A DNA stretch of 64,000 bases from CAIKBL01 sp043734785 (GTDB lineage: Bacteria; Pseudomonadota; Gammaproteobacteria; Ga0077536). Shown here piece by piece: positions 1 through 8,530 of this stretch. The first letter of the stretch is position 1. Each line of letters opens with the position of its first letter. The translations under genes and the position numbers were made by a program. The notes below the pieces were generated by a model. It made no database searches and was not told the origin of the DNA. It worked only from the letters and a program-made list of their open reading frames with translations. The stretch lies in NCBI GenBank assembly GCA_043734785.1, contig JAYTEX010000175.1, positions 1-64,000 of the forward strand. The letters are read 5' to 3'.

Positions 1-1
1 C

Positions 2-562
2 GACTTCATCGAACGCGAACGCGCGTTCTACAACGCCATGATCGGGGTGCACCTCGGACGCGGCGGCAAGACGCTCGAGGATGTGCCAACGGAACTGACC
101 AAGGTGATCGCGCCCTGGCTGCGGCTTACCCCCAGAAACATGGTCAGCGTAGAGACGGTGGAAGCGCTGGAAACCGCAAACTCGGTCCTCAATCAGGCAC
201 TCACCAATACCAAATCGGTGCTCGACGCACTGATGGAGGAATACAACGCCGCATTCCACAAAGATCAGCAAGGCCAACGCGCCACCGCAATAGCACCGCC
301 TCCCGAGGTTGATACGGACGATCTGCTGAGTATCGATGACGGCGACTTGTCACAGGCCGTGGTCGCTGCCGCAGCCCCCGCAGGCTCACCGCTGCGAGCG
401 GATGACATGTTCGAGCCCGAAGGCGAGATTATCGCGCTCGATTTCGATACTGAGGACAGCGATCTCGCGGCGGATCCGACGCACGGTCTCACCCCCAATG
501 ATCTCGACGCACTGATGGAGAACCTGGACACCGAGTATGCGCGCGAAGCGGCTACTGCCTGA
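2..562 (+). CDS. Unknown protein, C-terminal part (5' end outside the window)
   Basis: The frame is open from base 2, before the first ATG at base 38, so the gene most likely starts upstream of the window; about 186 residues are visible. I do not recognise the family. The visible part starts with a helical, charged segment, has a middle part rich in Asn, Thr and Leu that could form a coiled coil, and ends in a long acidic Asp/Glu/Ala/Pro-rich tail that looks disordered. There is no membrane segment. It lies 72 bases upstream of the cNMP-binding GGDEF gene on the same strand, so the two could be co-transcribed and related to signalling; that is inference from position only. Confidence 0.6.
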   Translation, partial: DFIERERAFYNAMIGVHLGRGGKTLEDVPTELTKVIAPWLRLTPRNMVSVETVEALETANSVLNQALTNTKSVLDALMEEYNAAFHKDQQGQRATAIAPPPEVDTDDLLSIDDGDLSQAVVAAAAPAGSPLRADDMFEPEGEIIALDFDTEDSDLAADPTHGLTPNDLDALMENLDTEYAREAATA

Positions 563-634
563 GCGAGCGCGAGTCATCACCTGAGCCCTAACCTGAGCCC
601 CAACTTGAGCGATTCACTCCAGGACAATTGACCC

Positions 635-1636
635 ATGGCATCGATCATCCAACTTCGGACCAGTGCGCGCGGCGAATACCTTGCCGATGCCTATGGTCAT
701 CTCGATGTCTTTCAGACGGTGGATTTCAATGACATCGCCGATCTCGTCGGGCGCTGCGAAATAATCCAAGTAAATGCCCATGAGTCCCTGCTGGTTGAAG
801 GTCGCGAAAATCACGCCTTGTACCAGATCGTTAGCGGGCGCTTACAGGTCATGCTGGACGGGGTGTCGAACACGCCGATCGCCACCTTCGGCGCCGGTGC
901 CTGTATTGGGGAATTGTCGATTTTGACGCAACGCGCGGTGGCGGCCAATGTCATCGCGCTCGAACCTTCGCGCCTGCTGGTGATCGAGGAAGACATGCTC
1001 TGGACGCTGATCCGGCGCTGCCATCCGTTCGCCTGTAATCTACTCACCGTGTTATGCGACCGTGTGCGTGATACCAATGACCGTCTACGCGCGAGCATAC
1101 GTGCCGAAAAGCATTCGGCCAAAGTAGCCCGCATTGATTCTCTGACCGGTCTGTACAACCGGCGCTGGCTCGATGAAGTGCTGATCCGCGAGTGTCAGCA
1201 ATGCTTGGCGACCCAATTGCCGCTCAGTCTCATGATGATCGATATCGATTACTTCAAGCGCCTGAACGACCAACATGGCCACCTGGTCGGCGACGAAGTG
1301 CTGCGGATCGTGGGCTTGCGGCTGGCCAATACGATGCGCAATTGCGGACTTGCGACCCGCTATGGCGGCGAAGAATTCGCGGTGCTGATGCCCGGCGTCA
1401 ACCTCGAGGATGCCTGGGTCGCGGCAGAAGAGTATCGCCGTGGTTTCGAGCGCACGGCGCTCGCCACTACCGTCGGCTCGCTGAATCTTTCAGTCTCAAT
1501 CGGGCTGAGCGAGCTGGGGCCGAGCGGAACGGCGCGCAAGTTGATGCGCGCGGCTGATCAAGCGCTGTATCGCGCGAAATCACTTGGCCGCAATCGGATT
1601 GAAACCCTGCCGCATACCGATTCGACGGTCAGTTAA
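635..1636 (+). CDS. Cyclic-nucleotide-binding domain / GGDEF diguanylate cyclase
   Basis: 333 residues. Residues about 30-150 form a cNMP-binding (Crp-like) beta-roll with FGAGACIGELSIL as the phosphate-binding-cassette region. After a short helix a GGDEF domain runs from about 165 (DSLTGLYNRR) to 325. The active-site motif is GGEEF at 244-248, a catalytically acceptable variant, and the metal-binding Asp lies in MMIDIDYFKRLND. The allosteric I-site, normally RxxD five residues before the motif, reads RNCG here, so product inhibition by c-di-GMP is probably lost. The likely role is cytoplasmic c-di-GMP synthesis controlled by a small ligand at the N-terminal domain. The ligand cannot be told from sequence; the domain may bind a nucleotide or nothing. 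Confidence 0.9.
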   Translation: MASIIQLRTSARGEYLADAYGHLDVFQTVDFNDIADLVGRCEIIQVNAHESLLVEGRENHALYQIVSGRLQVMLDGVSNTPIATFGAGACIGELSILTQRAVAANVIALEPSRLLVIEEDMLWTLIRRCHPFACNLLTVLCDRVRDTNDRLRASIRAEKHSAKVARIDSLTGLYNRRWLDEVLIRECQQCLATQLPLSLMMIDIDYFKRLNDQHGHLVGDEVLRIVGLRLANTMRNCGLATRYGGEEFAVLMPGVNLEDAWVAAEEYRRGFERTALATTVGSLNLSVSIGLSELGPSGTARKLMRAADQALYRAKSLGRNRIETLPHTDSTVS

Positions 1637-1653
1637 CACCAGCCCATTCCTGC

Positions 1654-1859
1654 TCATGGATGTGCGGTCTGCCGCCACTGCTCGAAGCGCAGGCGCGCCA
1701 CCTTGTAGGCGTCGAGCGCACAAATGCCGTACACAAAAACCCGCCGGCATAACGCCCGAGAAACGAATGTGTGGGGAAGCTGAGTTGAAGCGTCACCCAA
1801 CCCAACAGCACGATAAAAAAAGGAAGATGAGCCCGCGCTGCGGCCGAAGCAAGCTATCT
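1654..1859 (-). pseudogene. Possible frameshifted 3' remnant of a membrane protein
   Basis: Reading the minus strand, a hydrophobic stretch (IVLLGWVTLQLSF) in one frame continues as a sensible charged tail (YGICALDAYKVARLRFEQW) in another frame, ending at a TGA at 1654-1656. Neither frame has a convincing start, and the upstream side is cut by the repeat that begins at 1860. This suggests the decayed end of a small integral membrane protein gene truncated by the repeat insertion. The family is not recognised and the frame change is my reading, so this is tentative. Confidence 0.3.
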
Positions 1860-2242
1860 AGTCATCGCTGAAAAAAATCGCTTCTATCGCAGCCAAAGCG
1901 CATGCGGGCAGCGTATTCAAGGTAGGTTGGGGTGAGTGCCGCGAACCTCAACATCAATGATCCGCCGAGTGACCGCGTAGTCGCGAATCTGAGTATCCAC
2001 GCGAGCGGGTCTACTCTCTGTTGGGCTTCGCAAGCTCACCCCAACCTACCCGATCGGGTCAAGCTCACCCCAACCTACCCGATCGGGTTAAGCTCACCCC
2101 AACCTACCCTCTCGGGTTTCGTGTCTGTGCGCGACTTTTCAAGCTTTCGCTACTCAGCCCACAAATCTTGCAAAATCATCTCGCCACGTATGCGAGCGGT
2201 TCCCTATTTCCACCGCGCAGAATGCTTTTTTCAGGGACGACT
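1860..2242 (+). repeat. MITE-like element, copy 1 of 3
   Basis: Non-coding, 383 bp. The ends are imperfect inverted repeats: the right end is the complement of AGTCGTCCCTGAAAAA, and the left end has AGTCATCGCTGAAAAA. The direct repeat ATCT occurs at 1856-1859 and again at 2243-2246, as expected for a target duplication. Inside are a GTAGGTTGGGGTGAG palindromic core and three tandem 29 bp units (2032-2118) of the type AAGCTCACCCCAACCTACCC followed by GATCGGGTC. Closely related copies lie at 11784-12108 (inverted) and 24260-24747. No transposase is encoded, so mobilisation would need a related transposase in trans. Confidence 0.85.
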
Positions 2243-2244
2243 AT

Positions 2245-2685
2245 CTAGTCGACGAGATGCCGCTCGACCACGAGTTTGATGGCTACTCTGCTACTTCGAT
2301 CGGGCTCGCGTGTCACTGCACGGTCTTCACCAGGCTTCCAGCCGCTGGTGCGCCCCCGGCGTAAGACCCATTCAACAAGCGCAGTTATGGTTCGGGATAG
2401 TCGCCAAGCGGCGTGCTCTGTGCCATCTGCTTGAAGCCGCCTGGGGGTACTGGAACGACCCGCAGGGTCCACGGTCGCGCCGAGGCGCGATCTGCGGCAT
2501 TTAATGGCCGCAACGATCTCTCCGCCGTGCGTAAGCCTCCACGTGCCGTCGCCAAACTTTGAGGGTTCTTCGACGCGTATGCCAAGAAGTAAGATCGTGG
2601 CGCGCGCAACGGTCTGCGCGCGCCGTAGACGGAACTCTGCAGTCCACGCGTAGCCTACAACGCCGAGCGCCGCCAAGAGGACCAC
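2245..2685 (-). CDS. Hypothetical protein with an N-terminal membrane segment
   Basis: An open frame of 146 codons from a GTG. It starts with one hydrophobic segment (LLAALGVVGYAW) followed by a basic stretch, then an Arg-rich, low-complexity remainder. The stop codon falls at the edge of the adjacent repeat. I see no family resemblance, the start lacks a good ribosome binding site, and the Arg/Gly/Thr-rich composition is what random high-GC frames give. It may be a remnant or not a gene at all. Otherwise nothing recognisable occupies 2247-2724. Confidence 0.2.
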   Translation of the reverse strand: MVLLAALGVVGYAWTAEFRLRRAQTVARATILLLGIRVEEPSKFGDGTWRLTHGGEIVAAIKCRRSRLGATVDPAGRSSTPRRLQADGTEHAAWRLSRTITALVEWVLRRGRTSGWKPGEDRAVTREPDRSSRVAIKLVVERHLVD

Positions 2686-2724
2686 CAGGCACTCAATGCG
2701 TCGCTCCCACCCGCTGCTGCCGCG

Positions 2725-4033
2725 TCAATAGCCGTGCGGCCGTGGCCACGGCATCGTGAACTGCTCGCCGCGCTTCACGAACTTGTAGCGATGCAGGTGG
2801 AACCACGCGGAGGCCGCCATGAAGAACACCAGGATCGAAATCAGGTAGTGCGCGTAACCGAGAAAGGTCGCGAAGAATACCAACAGGCACAATAAGAACA
2901 AGACAGCGGCGGGAATCGGATGGAACGGATGCACATAACCGCGCTTAATGGATCCCAGTGGCCATAGCCGGCGAAAACGTACCACGTTTAACGACATGAA
3001 GGTGTAGCCCAAGAGTCCTGACAGGATCGAAAACGTGATCACGCCATCGAGCCGCACATTCCAGGCGAATACCACCGCAATCGGAATCAGGAACAGGATC
3101 GAGCGGAAGGGCGTGTGGTAGCGCGGATGTACGGCGCCGAACCATTGCGGCATGTAACGATCGCGCCCCAGCGAGAACCAGGCGCGCGCCGCATCGTTGA
3201 TACAGCCATTGACGGAGATGAGCGTGGAGAACAGCGTGCCGACGAACAGGAACACCTGCAGGCCGATATTGCCAGTCAAGATCGCGGCGTCGTATAACGG
3301 CGTATAGGCTTGGCCCAGATACTCCCATGGCATGAGGCTCGCGGTCACATACCAGGTCAGGCTGGCCCCGATGATCAGCGTGATCATACCGGTCATGGTG
3401 CCGAGCGGGATCGAGCGACCCGCCGAGCGACATTCCTCCGCCGCCTGGCACGTGCCTTCGATTCCTAAGTAATACCACATGCCGAATTGCAGCGACGCGA
3501 TGACGCCGATCCAACCGTACGGCAACCCGGTTAACAGATCACTGTGGCGTAACAGTCCGTCACTGCTGAAGGGCTCGGTACCGAAGAACAACACCACGAT
3601 CACCAGCAACACGAACGGACGGGAGTCGAGATTAGGATGCCCGGTCTCGGCCGCCACCGTTTGCAGCAGATCGGCGGCAACGAAGGCATTGCCCGCCTCG
3701 AGCATCGTGTAGGCCAAGACCAGGTAGAGCGCGACATTGAAGGCCATGAGCGGCCCGACGATGTGCTTGGCCTGGGCGTACTGCCCCCCCCCGCCGCCGC
3801 GACCGTGGAGGTGACCTCCGAATCGATCATCGCGACGCAGGTGTACAACAACCCGATCACCCAGCACGCGATTAAGGCCGCTAGCGCGCCGCCTTTGCCG
3901 ACCGCGAAATTCCAACCCATGAATTCGCCGACCAAACAAATCCCCGCCCCCAGTCCCCACACGTGCACCGGCCCCATCAACCCTTGCGCAGGTTGATCCC
4001 ATGATACTGCGTCTGCGACTCAGTGGTGCTCAT
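2725..4033 (-). pseudogene. APC-superfamily amino acid/amine permease with two frameshifts
   Basis: The start ATG at 4033 overlaps the stop of the upstream small gene (ATGA). The first 18 codons end at a TGA (3977-3979). The protein resumes in a second frame (MGPVHVWGLGAGICLVGEF, typical of TM1 of APC permeases) and shifts again at a run of nine G on the coding strand (3784-3792), after which a third frame is open to 2725 with about ten membrane segments. Restoring one base at each place would give roughly 436 residues, normal for the family. Family knowledge suggests proton- or sodium-coupled uptake of an amino acid or amine; the substrate is unknown. The G tract could be an assembly error, a phase-variable switch, or a true mutation. 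Two independent shifts favour decay or low-accuracy consensus. Confidence 0.75.
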
Positions 4034-4227
4034 GGGGCGTTTCCCTGGGACTCCATGAGTTCATCCACGCCTTCGCGTGAACTGACCAGCACCCCTTCGT
4101 CGTATTCGGCACCGACTCGCATGGCGTCGATCAGCATCCAAAGCATTAACACGCCCGAGACTCCCCAGGCCACATATTCGAGTACGTTCCAGAAATCCAT
4201 ACTGGCTTCCTCTTGCGCAATCGTCAC
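4030..4227 (-). CDS. Small membrane protein, partner of the APC permease
   Basis: 65 residues with one hydrophobic helix (VLEYVAWGVSGVLMLWMLI) and a short acidic C-terminal tail. Its ATG overlaps the stop of the preceding gene (ATGA at 4224-4227) and its own TGA overlaps the permease ATG, so translation is probably coupled. An internal start at MDFWNVLEY is possible. No known family is recognised. The arrangement suggests an accessory subunit of the transporter or an assembly factor, by inference only. Confidence 0.7.
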   Translation of the reverse strand: MTIAQEEASMDFWNVLEYVAWGVSGVLMLWMLIDAMRVGAEYDEGVLVSSREGVDELMESQGNAP

Positions 4228-4619
4228 TCATCGAATTTTTCTGCGATCACTTCCCGATACTCGCGTTCAGAAAGACGCAGTATGCCGAAGTGATAAATCA
4301 CCAGCAGCGCGACCGAGATGCCCAGCGTGAGGGGATTGACCGAGTAATCGAAGCGCTTATTGATGATGGCGGCTGCGGCCACAGGGTCTTTGCCGAGTTT
4401 CTCCCATTGGGTGGCCATCGTTGCGTTCTGTCCGAGTGCTTCCCAGGTGGGCGGGCTTGATGCACGTTCTGTCGCAGCACCTGCGTCCGGTGGCGCCCGC
4501 ATATTGGCCAGCCATAGCGGTGCGCTGAGTGACACGAAAACCAGAACTAAAACGAGTAAGGCATCAAACACCATGCCCATGTGGCCCTGTTCGGGCGGTT
4601 GATAACCCGGCTTCGGCAT
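4224..4619 (-). CDS. Membrane protein with two TM segments, permease operon
   Basis: 131 residues from the ATG at 4619, which has an AGGG ribosome binding site nine bases upstream; an upstream start at 4697 would overlap the preceding small gene. TM1 lies near residues 17-40 (VFDALLVLVLVFVSLSAPLWL), then an Ala/Pro/Thr-rich loop, then TM2 near 98-118 (LTLGISVALLVIYHFGILRL) and a charged cytoplasmic tail. The stop overlaps the next start by four bases. No known domain is recognised. Confidence 0.7.
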   Translation of the reverse strand: MPKPGYQPPEQGHMGMVFDALLVLVLVFVSLSAPLWLANMRAPPDAGAATERASSPPTWEALGQNATMATQWEKLGKDPVAAAAIINKRFDYSVNPLTLGISVALLVIYHFGILRLSEREYREVIAEKFDE

Positions 4620-4662
4620 CGGAACCCTGCCGCAAAGATTATTGCTTGATTGACGACTTGCG

Positions 4663-4800
4663 TTATCCAGCATCAAGATGCCGGATATCGAGCCCATAGA
4701 TGAAATCCTTGTCTGCTTCGTACTGGCGGATCATGGCGATGATGGCGGCGGTGTTGAACACCAGCATCAATAGTGCCGCGACAATTGCGTAGATGGTCAC
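4663..4800 (-). CDS. 45-residue single-TM protein, first gene of the permease operon
   Basis: Begins at a GTG (4800-4798). It has one hydrophobic helix (IYAIVAALLMLVFNTAAII) followed by an acidic/basic tail ending near 4663. Codon choice and the clear hydrophobic-then-charged pattern resemble the two membrane proteins that follow 43 bases downstream. With them it makes a run of three small membrane proteins ahead of the permease. Function unknown. Confidence 0.6.
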   Translation of the reverse strand: MTIYAIVAALLMLVFNTAAIIAMIRQYEADKDFIYGLDIRHLDAG

Positions 4801-5069
4801 GCGAAGCGGTTAGCCGCACTCAGCTGGACGCTCCTGCGCATCCCTGCGCCCGCGGCATTAGTGATTCTCTTCACGGCATAAGCGGCGTGGCTTCTGCCTG
4901 AGCTGTGGCACGCGCCGGATGGCGGGTAGGCCGCGCTGCTGGTGGACGAAGTGCTACCCCGTGAACCGTTACGGCAATGGGTGCTGAGCGTTCCATTTGC
5001 GTCGCGGGTGAACTGTGCAAATAACTGTTTCTTGAAACCGCTGCTTGACATTGAAATTTTTATAATCAA
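4797..5069 (-). CDS. Doubtful hypothetical frame upstream of the permease operon
   Basis: 90 codons, rich in Ser, Arg, Ala and Asn with no recognisable motif. The only supports are an ATG placed just inside an AT-rich promoter-like region and a GTGA overlap with the following small gene. The composition is more like a chance frame than a folded protein. It may simply be the 5' leader of the permease operon. Confidence 0.2.
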   Translation of the reverse strand: MIIKISMSSSGFKKQLFAQFTRDANGTLSTHCRNGSRGSTSSTSSAAYPPSGACHSSGRSHAAYAVKRITNAAGAGMRRSVQLSAANRFA

Positions 5070-5100
5070 TAAATATATTGAATATCAACATCGCTAAATC
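5045..5100. promoter_or_regulatory. AT-rich divergent promoter region with a palindrome
   Basis: This stretch is strikingly AT-rich against its surroundings and lies between the minus-strand permease operon and the plus-strand hydroxylase-type gene. It holds TTGACA (5045-5050), TATAAT (5061-5066) and the palindrome CAATA-AATA-TATTG (5067-5080). The two hexamers are only 10 bases apart, so they cannot form one standard sigma-70 promoter together. The palindrome could be an operator for a dimeric repressor; no regulator gene is adjacent. Confidence 0.4.
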
Positions 5101-5105
5101 GAGAT

Positions 5106-5984
5106 TTGCAAAGAGCGCGTATCGTGTTGAACTTACTTGCGCACGAACCCACCATTCGTATAAGTGCCTTTGTTGGCGTTTTCGCGTTCATGGCGATTTG
5201 GGAACTGCTCGCGCCCCGGCGCGCCCTGGTAGTTTCTAAGCCGATTCGCTGGGCTAGTAACCTCGCTCTGGTGGTATTGAACACCGTAGCCCTTCGTGTC
5301 GTCATTCCTGTCGCCGCGACCGGACTAGCGCTCAATGCAACTGAACAAGGCTGGGGCCTTCTGCAGCAAGTCAAACTGCCCGAAAGTCTACGCGTACTCG
5401 TCGGCTTCGTTATCCTCGATCTCGTCATCTATTTTCAACACGTGTTATTTCATGCGGTTCCCGCACTATGGCGTGTGCATCGTGTACACCACGCCGACCT
5501 CGATTTCGACGTGACGACTGGCGCCCGCTTCCATCCGATCGAAATATTTCTGTCGATGGCGATCAAGTTCGCCGTCATCCTGGCGCTGGGCCCGCCGGCG
5601 GTTGCAGTGCTGATTTTCGAGGTGGTGCTCAATGCGGCGGCGATGTTCAGTCATTCAAACGTGCGCATCCCATCCGCGGTTGAGCGCATGGTGCGCTGGT
5701 TCATCGTGACACCCGACATGCACCGCGTCCATCATTCAGTGCTGCCGAATGAAACCAATAGTAATTTCGGGTTTAACCTCTCGGCATGGGATCGGCTATT
5801 CGGCACCTATCGTGCGCAGCCATCAAAGGGCCATACGGAGATGACGATCGGGTTGCTGGGGTTTCGCGATCCACGCGAGGTCGATCGACTCGCCGGGATG
5901 CTGTGGCTTCCGTTCGTCAGGTCGCAAGATAAGTACGCGATCAATCGCCGATCATCGTCTTCGATTCCGAAGACGCCCTCGTGA
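5106..5984 (+). CDS. Sterol desaturase / fatty acid hydroxylase superfamily membrane protein
   Basis: 292 residues with several membrane segments (about 18-35, 50-75, 95-115, 150-185). The eight-histidine di-iron pattern of the superfamily is present: QHVLFH and HRVHHAD around 115-135, FHPIE after it, SHSNV and HRVHHSVL near 200-212. Members use two iron atoms at the membrane face to hydroxylate or desaturate lipids, sterols or carotenoids. The listed start is a TTG; a GTG seven codons in or an ATG at 5190 are alternatives. Its neighbour downstream is an acyl-CoA dehydrogenase on the other strand, which fits lipid or terpenoid metabolism, but the substrate is not predictable. Confidence 0.85.
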   Translation: MQRARIVLNLLAHEPTIRISAFVGVFAFMAIWELLAPRRALVVSKPIRWASNLALVVLNTVALRVVIPVAATGLALNATEQGWGLLQQVKLPESLRVLVGFVILDLVIYFQHVLFHAVPALWRVHRVHHADLDFDVTTGARFHPIEIFLSMAIKFAVILALGPPAVAVLIFEVVLNAAAMFSHSNVRIPSAVERMVRWFIVTPDMHRVHHSVLPNETNSNFGFNLSAWDRLFGTYRAQPSKGHTEMTIGLLGFRDPREVDRLAGMLWLPFVRSQDKYAINRRSSSSIPKTPS

Positions 5985-6088
5985 CAAATTCTGTCGCCGC
6001 GCGCGTAGAGGGATATCCCTGTTGGTCGAGTGTTGGTCCTGCGGACAACGAGATTAGACGAATGACCTGGCGGTTAAAAAAATATCAT

Positions 6089-7255
6089 TCAGGCCGGATA
6101 CATCTTGACCAAGTTCTTCGCGATCAGGATCCGCTGGATCTCATTCGTGCCTTCGCCGATGCACATGAGGGGGGCATCGCGGTAATAACGTTCGATATCG
6201 TATTCGGCCGAGTAGCCGTAGCCGCCGTGAATGCGCATCGCTTCCTGCGAGCAGTACAGCGCAGTTTCGGATGCGAACAGCTTGGCCATGCCTGCCTCCA
6301 AATCGCAGCGCTCGCCGCGCTCGTATTTCTCGGCCGCCTGATTGGTCAGCAGTCGCGCAGCCTCCACGCGAGTCGCCATTTCGCCAAGTTTGAGCGCAAT
6401 CGCCTGGTGTTCGCAGATCGGCTTACCGAAAGTTTTGCGTTGCTGGGCATAGCGGATCGAATCCTTGAGCGCCGCATTGGCGAGCCCGACACCGCGCGCC
6501 GCGACATTGATCCGCCCGAGTTCTAACCCGCCCACTGCATGCTGGAAACCATGACCCTCTTCGCCCCCTAACACACGTTCCGCTGGAATTCGAAAATCGT
6601 TGAAGCTCAGGCCCACACTCTCCACCGAGCGATAGCCGAGCTTCTTGAGTTTGCGATCGACCGTAAAACCCGGCCCCTTCTCGGCCAGGAACATGGTCAT
6701 TCCTTTGTGGGCGGGTTTGGTCGTGGGGTCGGTCTTGGTCAACACCGCGTACAGGCTGCCGTATAGGCCGTTCGTGATCCACATCTTGGAACCATTGAGC
6801 ACGTAATGATCGCCATCGCGCTTCGCGACCGTCTTGATGCCCTGCAGATCGGTCCCGGCATCCGGCTCGGTCAGACACAGCGCGCCGCGCATTTCTCCAG
6901 TCGCGAGCCTGGGCAGGAACTGTTCTTTCTGCGCCTGCGTGCCGAAGCGGTAAATCAGTGTTCCGAGCATCAAATGGGAATTCAATATACCGCCGATGCT
7001 CATGAAGACTTCGGCAATTGCGGTGACGATTTTAGCGTAGGTCGTCGACGGCAGGCTCATGCCGCCATATTCCACCGGGATCGTCAGACCGAACAGTCCG
7101 AGTTCCTTCATCTGCTCGACGAGATCGAAGGGATATTCATCCGCCTGTTCATATTTTTTCGTGACCGGTCGAACCTCCTTTTCCAGCCAGGTCGTGACTG
7201 ACGCGAGGATCTGGTTTTCGTCTTCGCGACTGAATTGTGCCGCTATCGCTGCCAT
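6089..7255 (-). CDS. Acyl-CoA dehydrogenase
   Basis: 388 residues from the ATG at 7255; the longer frame to 7360 adds a segment not typical of the family. Shows the usual three-part fold: N-terminal helices, a central beta domain (LTEPDAGTDLQG, KMWITNG) and a C-terminal helical domain with the R-x-x-FG region (AQQRKTFGKPI), GGYGYSAEYDIERYYRD and the catalytic Glu (E368) in IGEGTNEIQR. It catalyses FAD-dependent alpha,beta-dehydrogenation of an acyl-CoA with electrons passing to ETF. With an LLM monooxygenase immediately upstream (7374-8513) it is likely part of the catabolic set. Short/medium or branched chain preference cannot be decided. Confidence 0.93.
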   Translation of the reverse strand: MAAIAAQFSREDENQILASVTTWLEKEVRPVTKKYEQADEYPFDLVEQMKELGLFGLTIPVEYGGMSLPSTTYAKIVTAIAEVFMSIGGILNSHLMLGTLIYRFGTQAQKEQFLPRLATGEMRGALCLTEPDAGTDLQGIKTVAKRDGDHYVLNGSKMWITNGLYGSLYAVLTKTDPTTKPAHKGMTMFLAEKGPGFTVDRKLKKLGYRSVESVGLSFNDFRIPAERVLGGEEGHGFQHAVGGLELGRINVAARGVGLANAALKDSIRYAQQRKTFGKPICEHQAIALKLGEMATRVEAARLLTNQAAEKYERGERCDLEAGMAKLFASETALYCSQEAMRIHGGYGYSAEYDIERYYRDAPLMCIGEGTNEIQRILIAKNLVKMYPA

Positions 7256-7373
7256 GCTCGTATGCCTCGGAAAGTGGTTTAATTCGCGGTGAACGCCATC
7301 CACCGCAATGACGGTGCTGGTCATGTGGGGCGCTGCGTGGGAAACCAGCAACACCGCCACTGATTAATCTCCA

Positions 7374-8513
7374 TCAAACCCGCAACCCTGCCTGCTTCAT
7401 CAGCGGCAGTACGCGCTCGCCAAAATACTTGAGCTCCTCATAGTAATCGAGCCACGTCAGGATAAAACCCTCGATGCCGAGATCGGCGAGTTCCTGCATC
7501 TTCGCGACCACCTGTTCCGGCGTGCCGACCAGCGGATAACCGCCCCAGCCCGCGATGAAGCGCTCTCCAAACTGCTTGATCTGTTCGTTAAAGGAACTGC
7601 TCTCGACGCCGAGCAGATTCATGATGTTGTGGGTCGCCTCCCAGTCCCCTTCATCGACGATCCGGCGATACTGCGCCTGGGCTTCGGCTTCGGTGTCTCG
7701 ACAGCAGACCAACCCGTAACTCATCACCCCCACCTGCCGAGCATGTTTCGCCGCGCGTTGGTGAATGTCCGTGACCAACCCTTGGGCCTGTTCTTTAGTG
7801 GCGATGGTAATGAAGTTGAAGTCCACATGCCGCGCCGAGAACTCGCGACCCTCTTCTGAATTGCCGGCATTGATCAGCACGGGATGGGGCTGCTGAATCG
7901 GCTTCGGCAGCAGAAAACCGCCTTTGATCTGGAAGTACTCGCCCTGGTGGTCGAAGTCCTGCTCCGTCCACGCGCGCTTGATGCAGGTCAGCCAGTCCGC
8001 GGCCATGACGTAGCGGGCTTGATGCGACAGTTGCGTGATGCCGAACATTTCAATTTCAGGGCGGAACCATCCACACACGGTATTGAGCCCAAAGCGCCCG
8101 TTCGAGATGTGATCGATCGTCGCGCCCTGCTTGGCGGCCAGCAGCGGATGCACGGTCGGCACATGCGAGGTCGCATAGACCATAATCTTGCTTGTATTGC
8201 AGGCCATTGCCGTCGCCCAGGTATAGACCTCCATATTATTGGCGTTGAACAGCGTGGTGCCGCCGAAATGTTTCCAACGACCAACCGGCACCAGGAGTTC
8301 GAAACCCAGATCGTCCGCGAGCTTGGCAATCTTGACGTTGTGTTCGTAGGTCGGCTCGAAGGTCGTCGCCGCGTGCGTAATCGTGCAGCCGTTGCTGCAG
8401 TTCATGCCGAAGATACCGAGCTTCAGGCGATTGTCGTTGTAGACAGGCACGTGCGCTCGGCGCCAGGCGTGGATGTCATCCGGATGCAAAGGGGATACGA
8501 ATTGCGAATTCAT
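7374..8513 (-). CDS. LLM-class flavin-dependent monooxygenase
   Basis: 379 residues with the bacterial luciferase-like TIM-barrel fold: KLGIFGMNCSNG at strand 1, AKLADDLGFELLVP, WATAMACNTSKI, GATIDHISNGRFGLNTVCGW and a C-terminal GTPEQVVAKMQELADLGIEG signature. The style resembles the RutA / dimethylsulfone monooxygenase branch, which uses FMNH2 and O2. These enzymes need a separate flavin reductase; the nearest candidate is at 34164. It could carry out a Baeyer-Villiger or hydroxylating step on a hydrophobic substrate. It is 119 bases upstream of the acyl-CoA dehydrogenase on the same strand. Confidence 0.88.
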   Translation of the reverse strand: MNSQFVSPLHPDDIHAWRRAHVPVYNDNRLKLGIFGMNCSNGCTITHAATTFEPTYEHNVKIAKLADDLGFELLVPVGRWKHFGGTTLFNANNMEVYTWATAMACNTSKIMVYATSHVPTVHPLLAAKQGATIDHISNGRFGLNTVCGWFRPEIEMFGITQLSHQARYVMAADWLTCIKRAWTEQDFDHQGEYFQIKGGFLLPKPIQQPHPVLINAGNSEEGREFSARHVDFNFITIATKEQAQGLVTDIHQRAAKHARQVGVMSYGLVCCRDTEAEAQAQYRRIVDEGDWEATHNIMNLLGVESSSFNEQIKQFGERFIAGWGGYPLVGTPEQVVAKMQELADLGIEGFILTWLDYYEELKYFGERVLPLMKQAGLRV

Positions 8514-8530
8514 GATGAGTCTGCTTTGCT

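Noticed and set aside
2032..2118. Direct repeats of 29 bp as a CRISPR array
   Set aside because: The units are contiguous with no spacers, occur inside a MITE-like element and have no cas genes nearby.
2245..2725. Type IV pilin-like N-terminus (IECLVVLLAALG)
   Set aside because: The Glu spacing from the Gly is wrong, there is no start codon before it and no pilin-like body.
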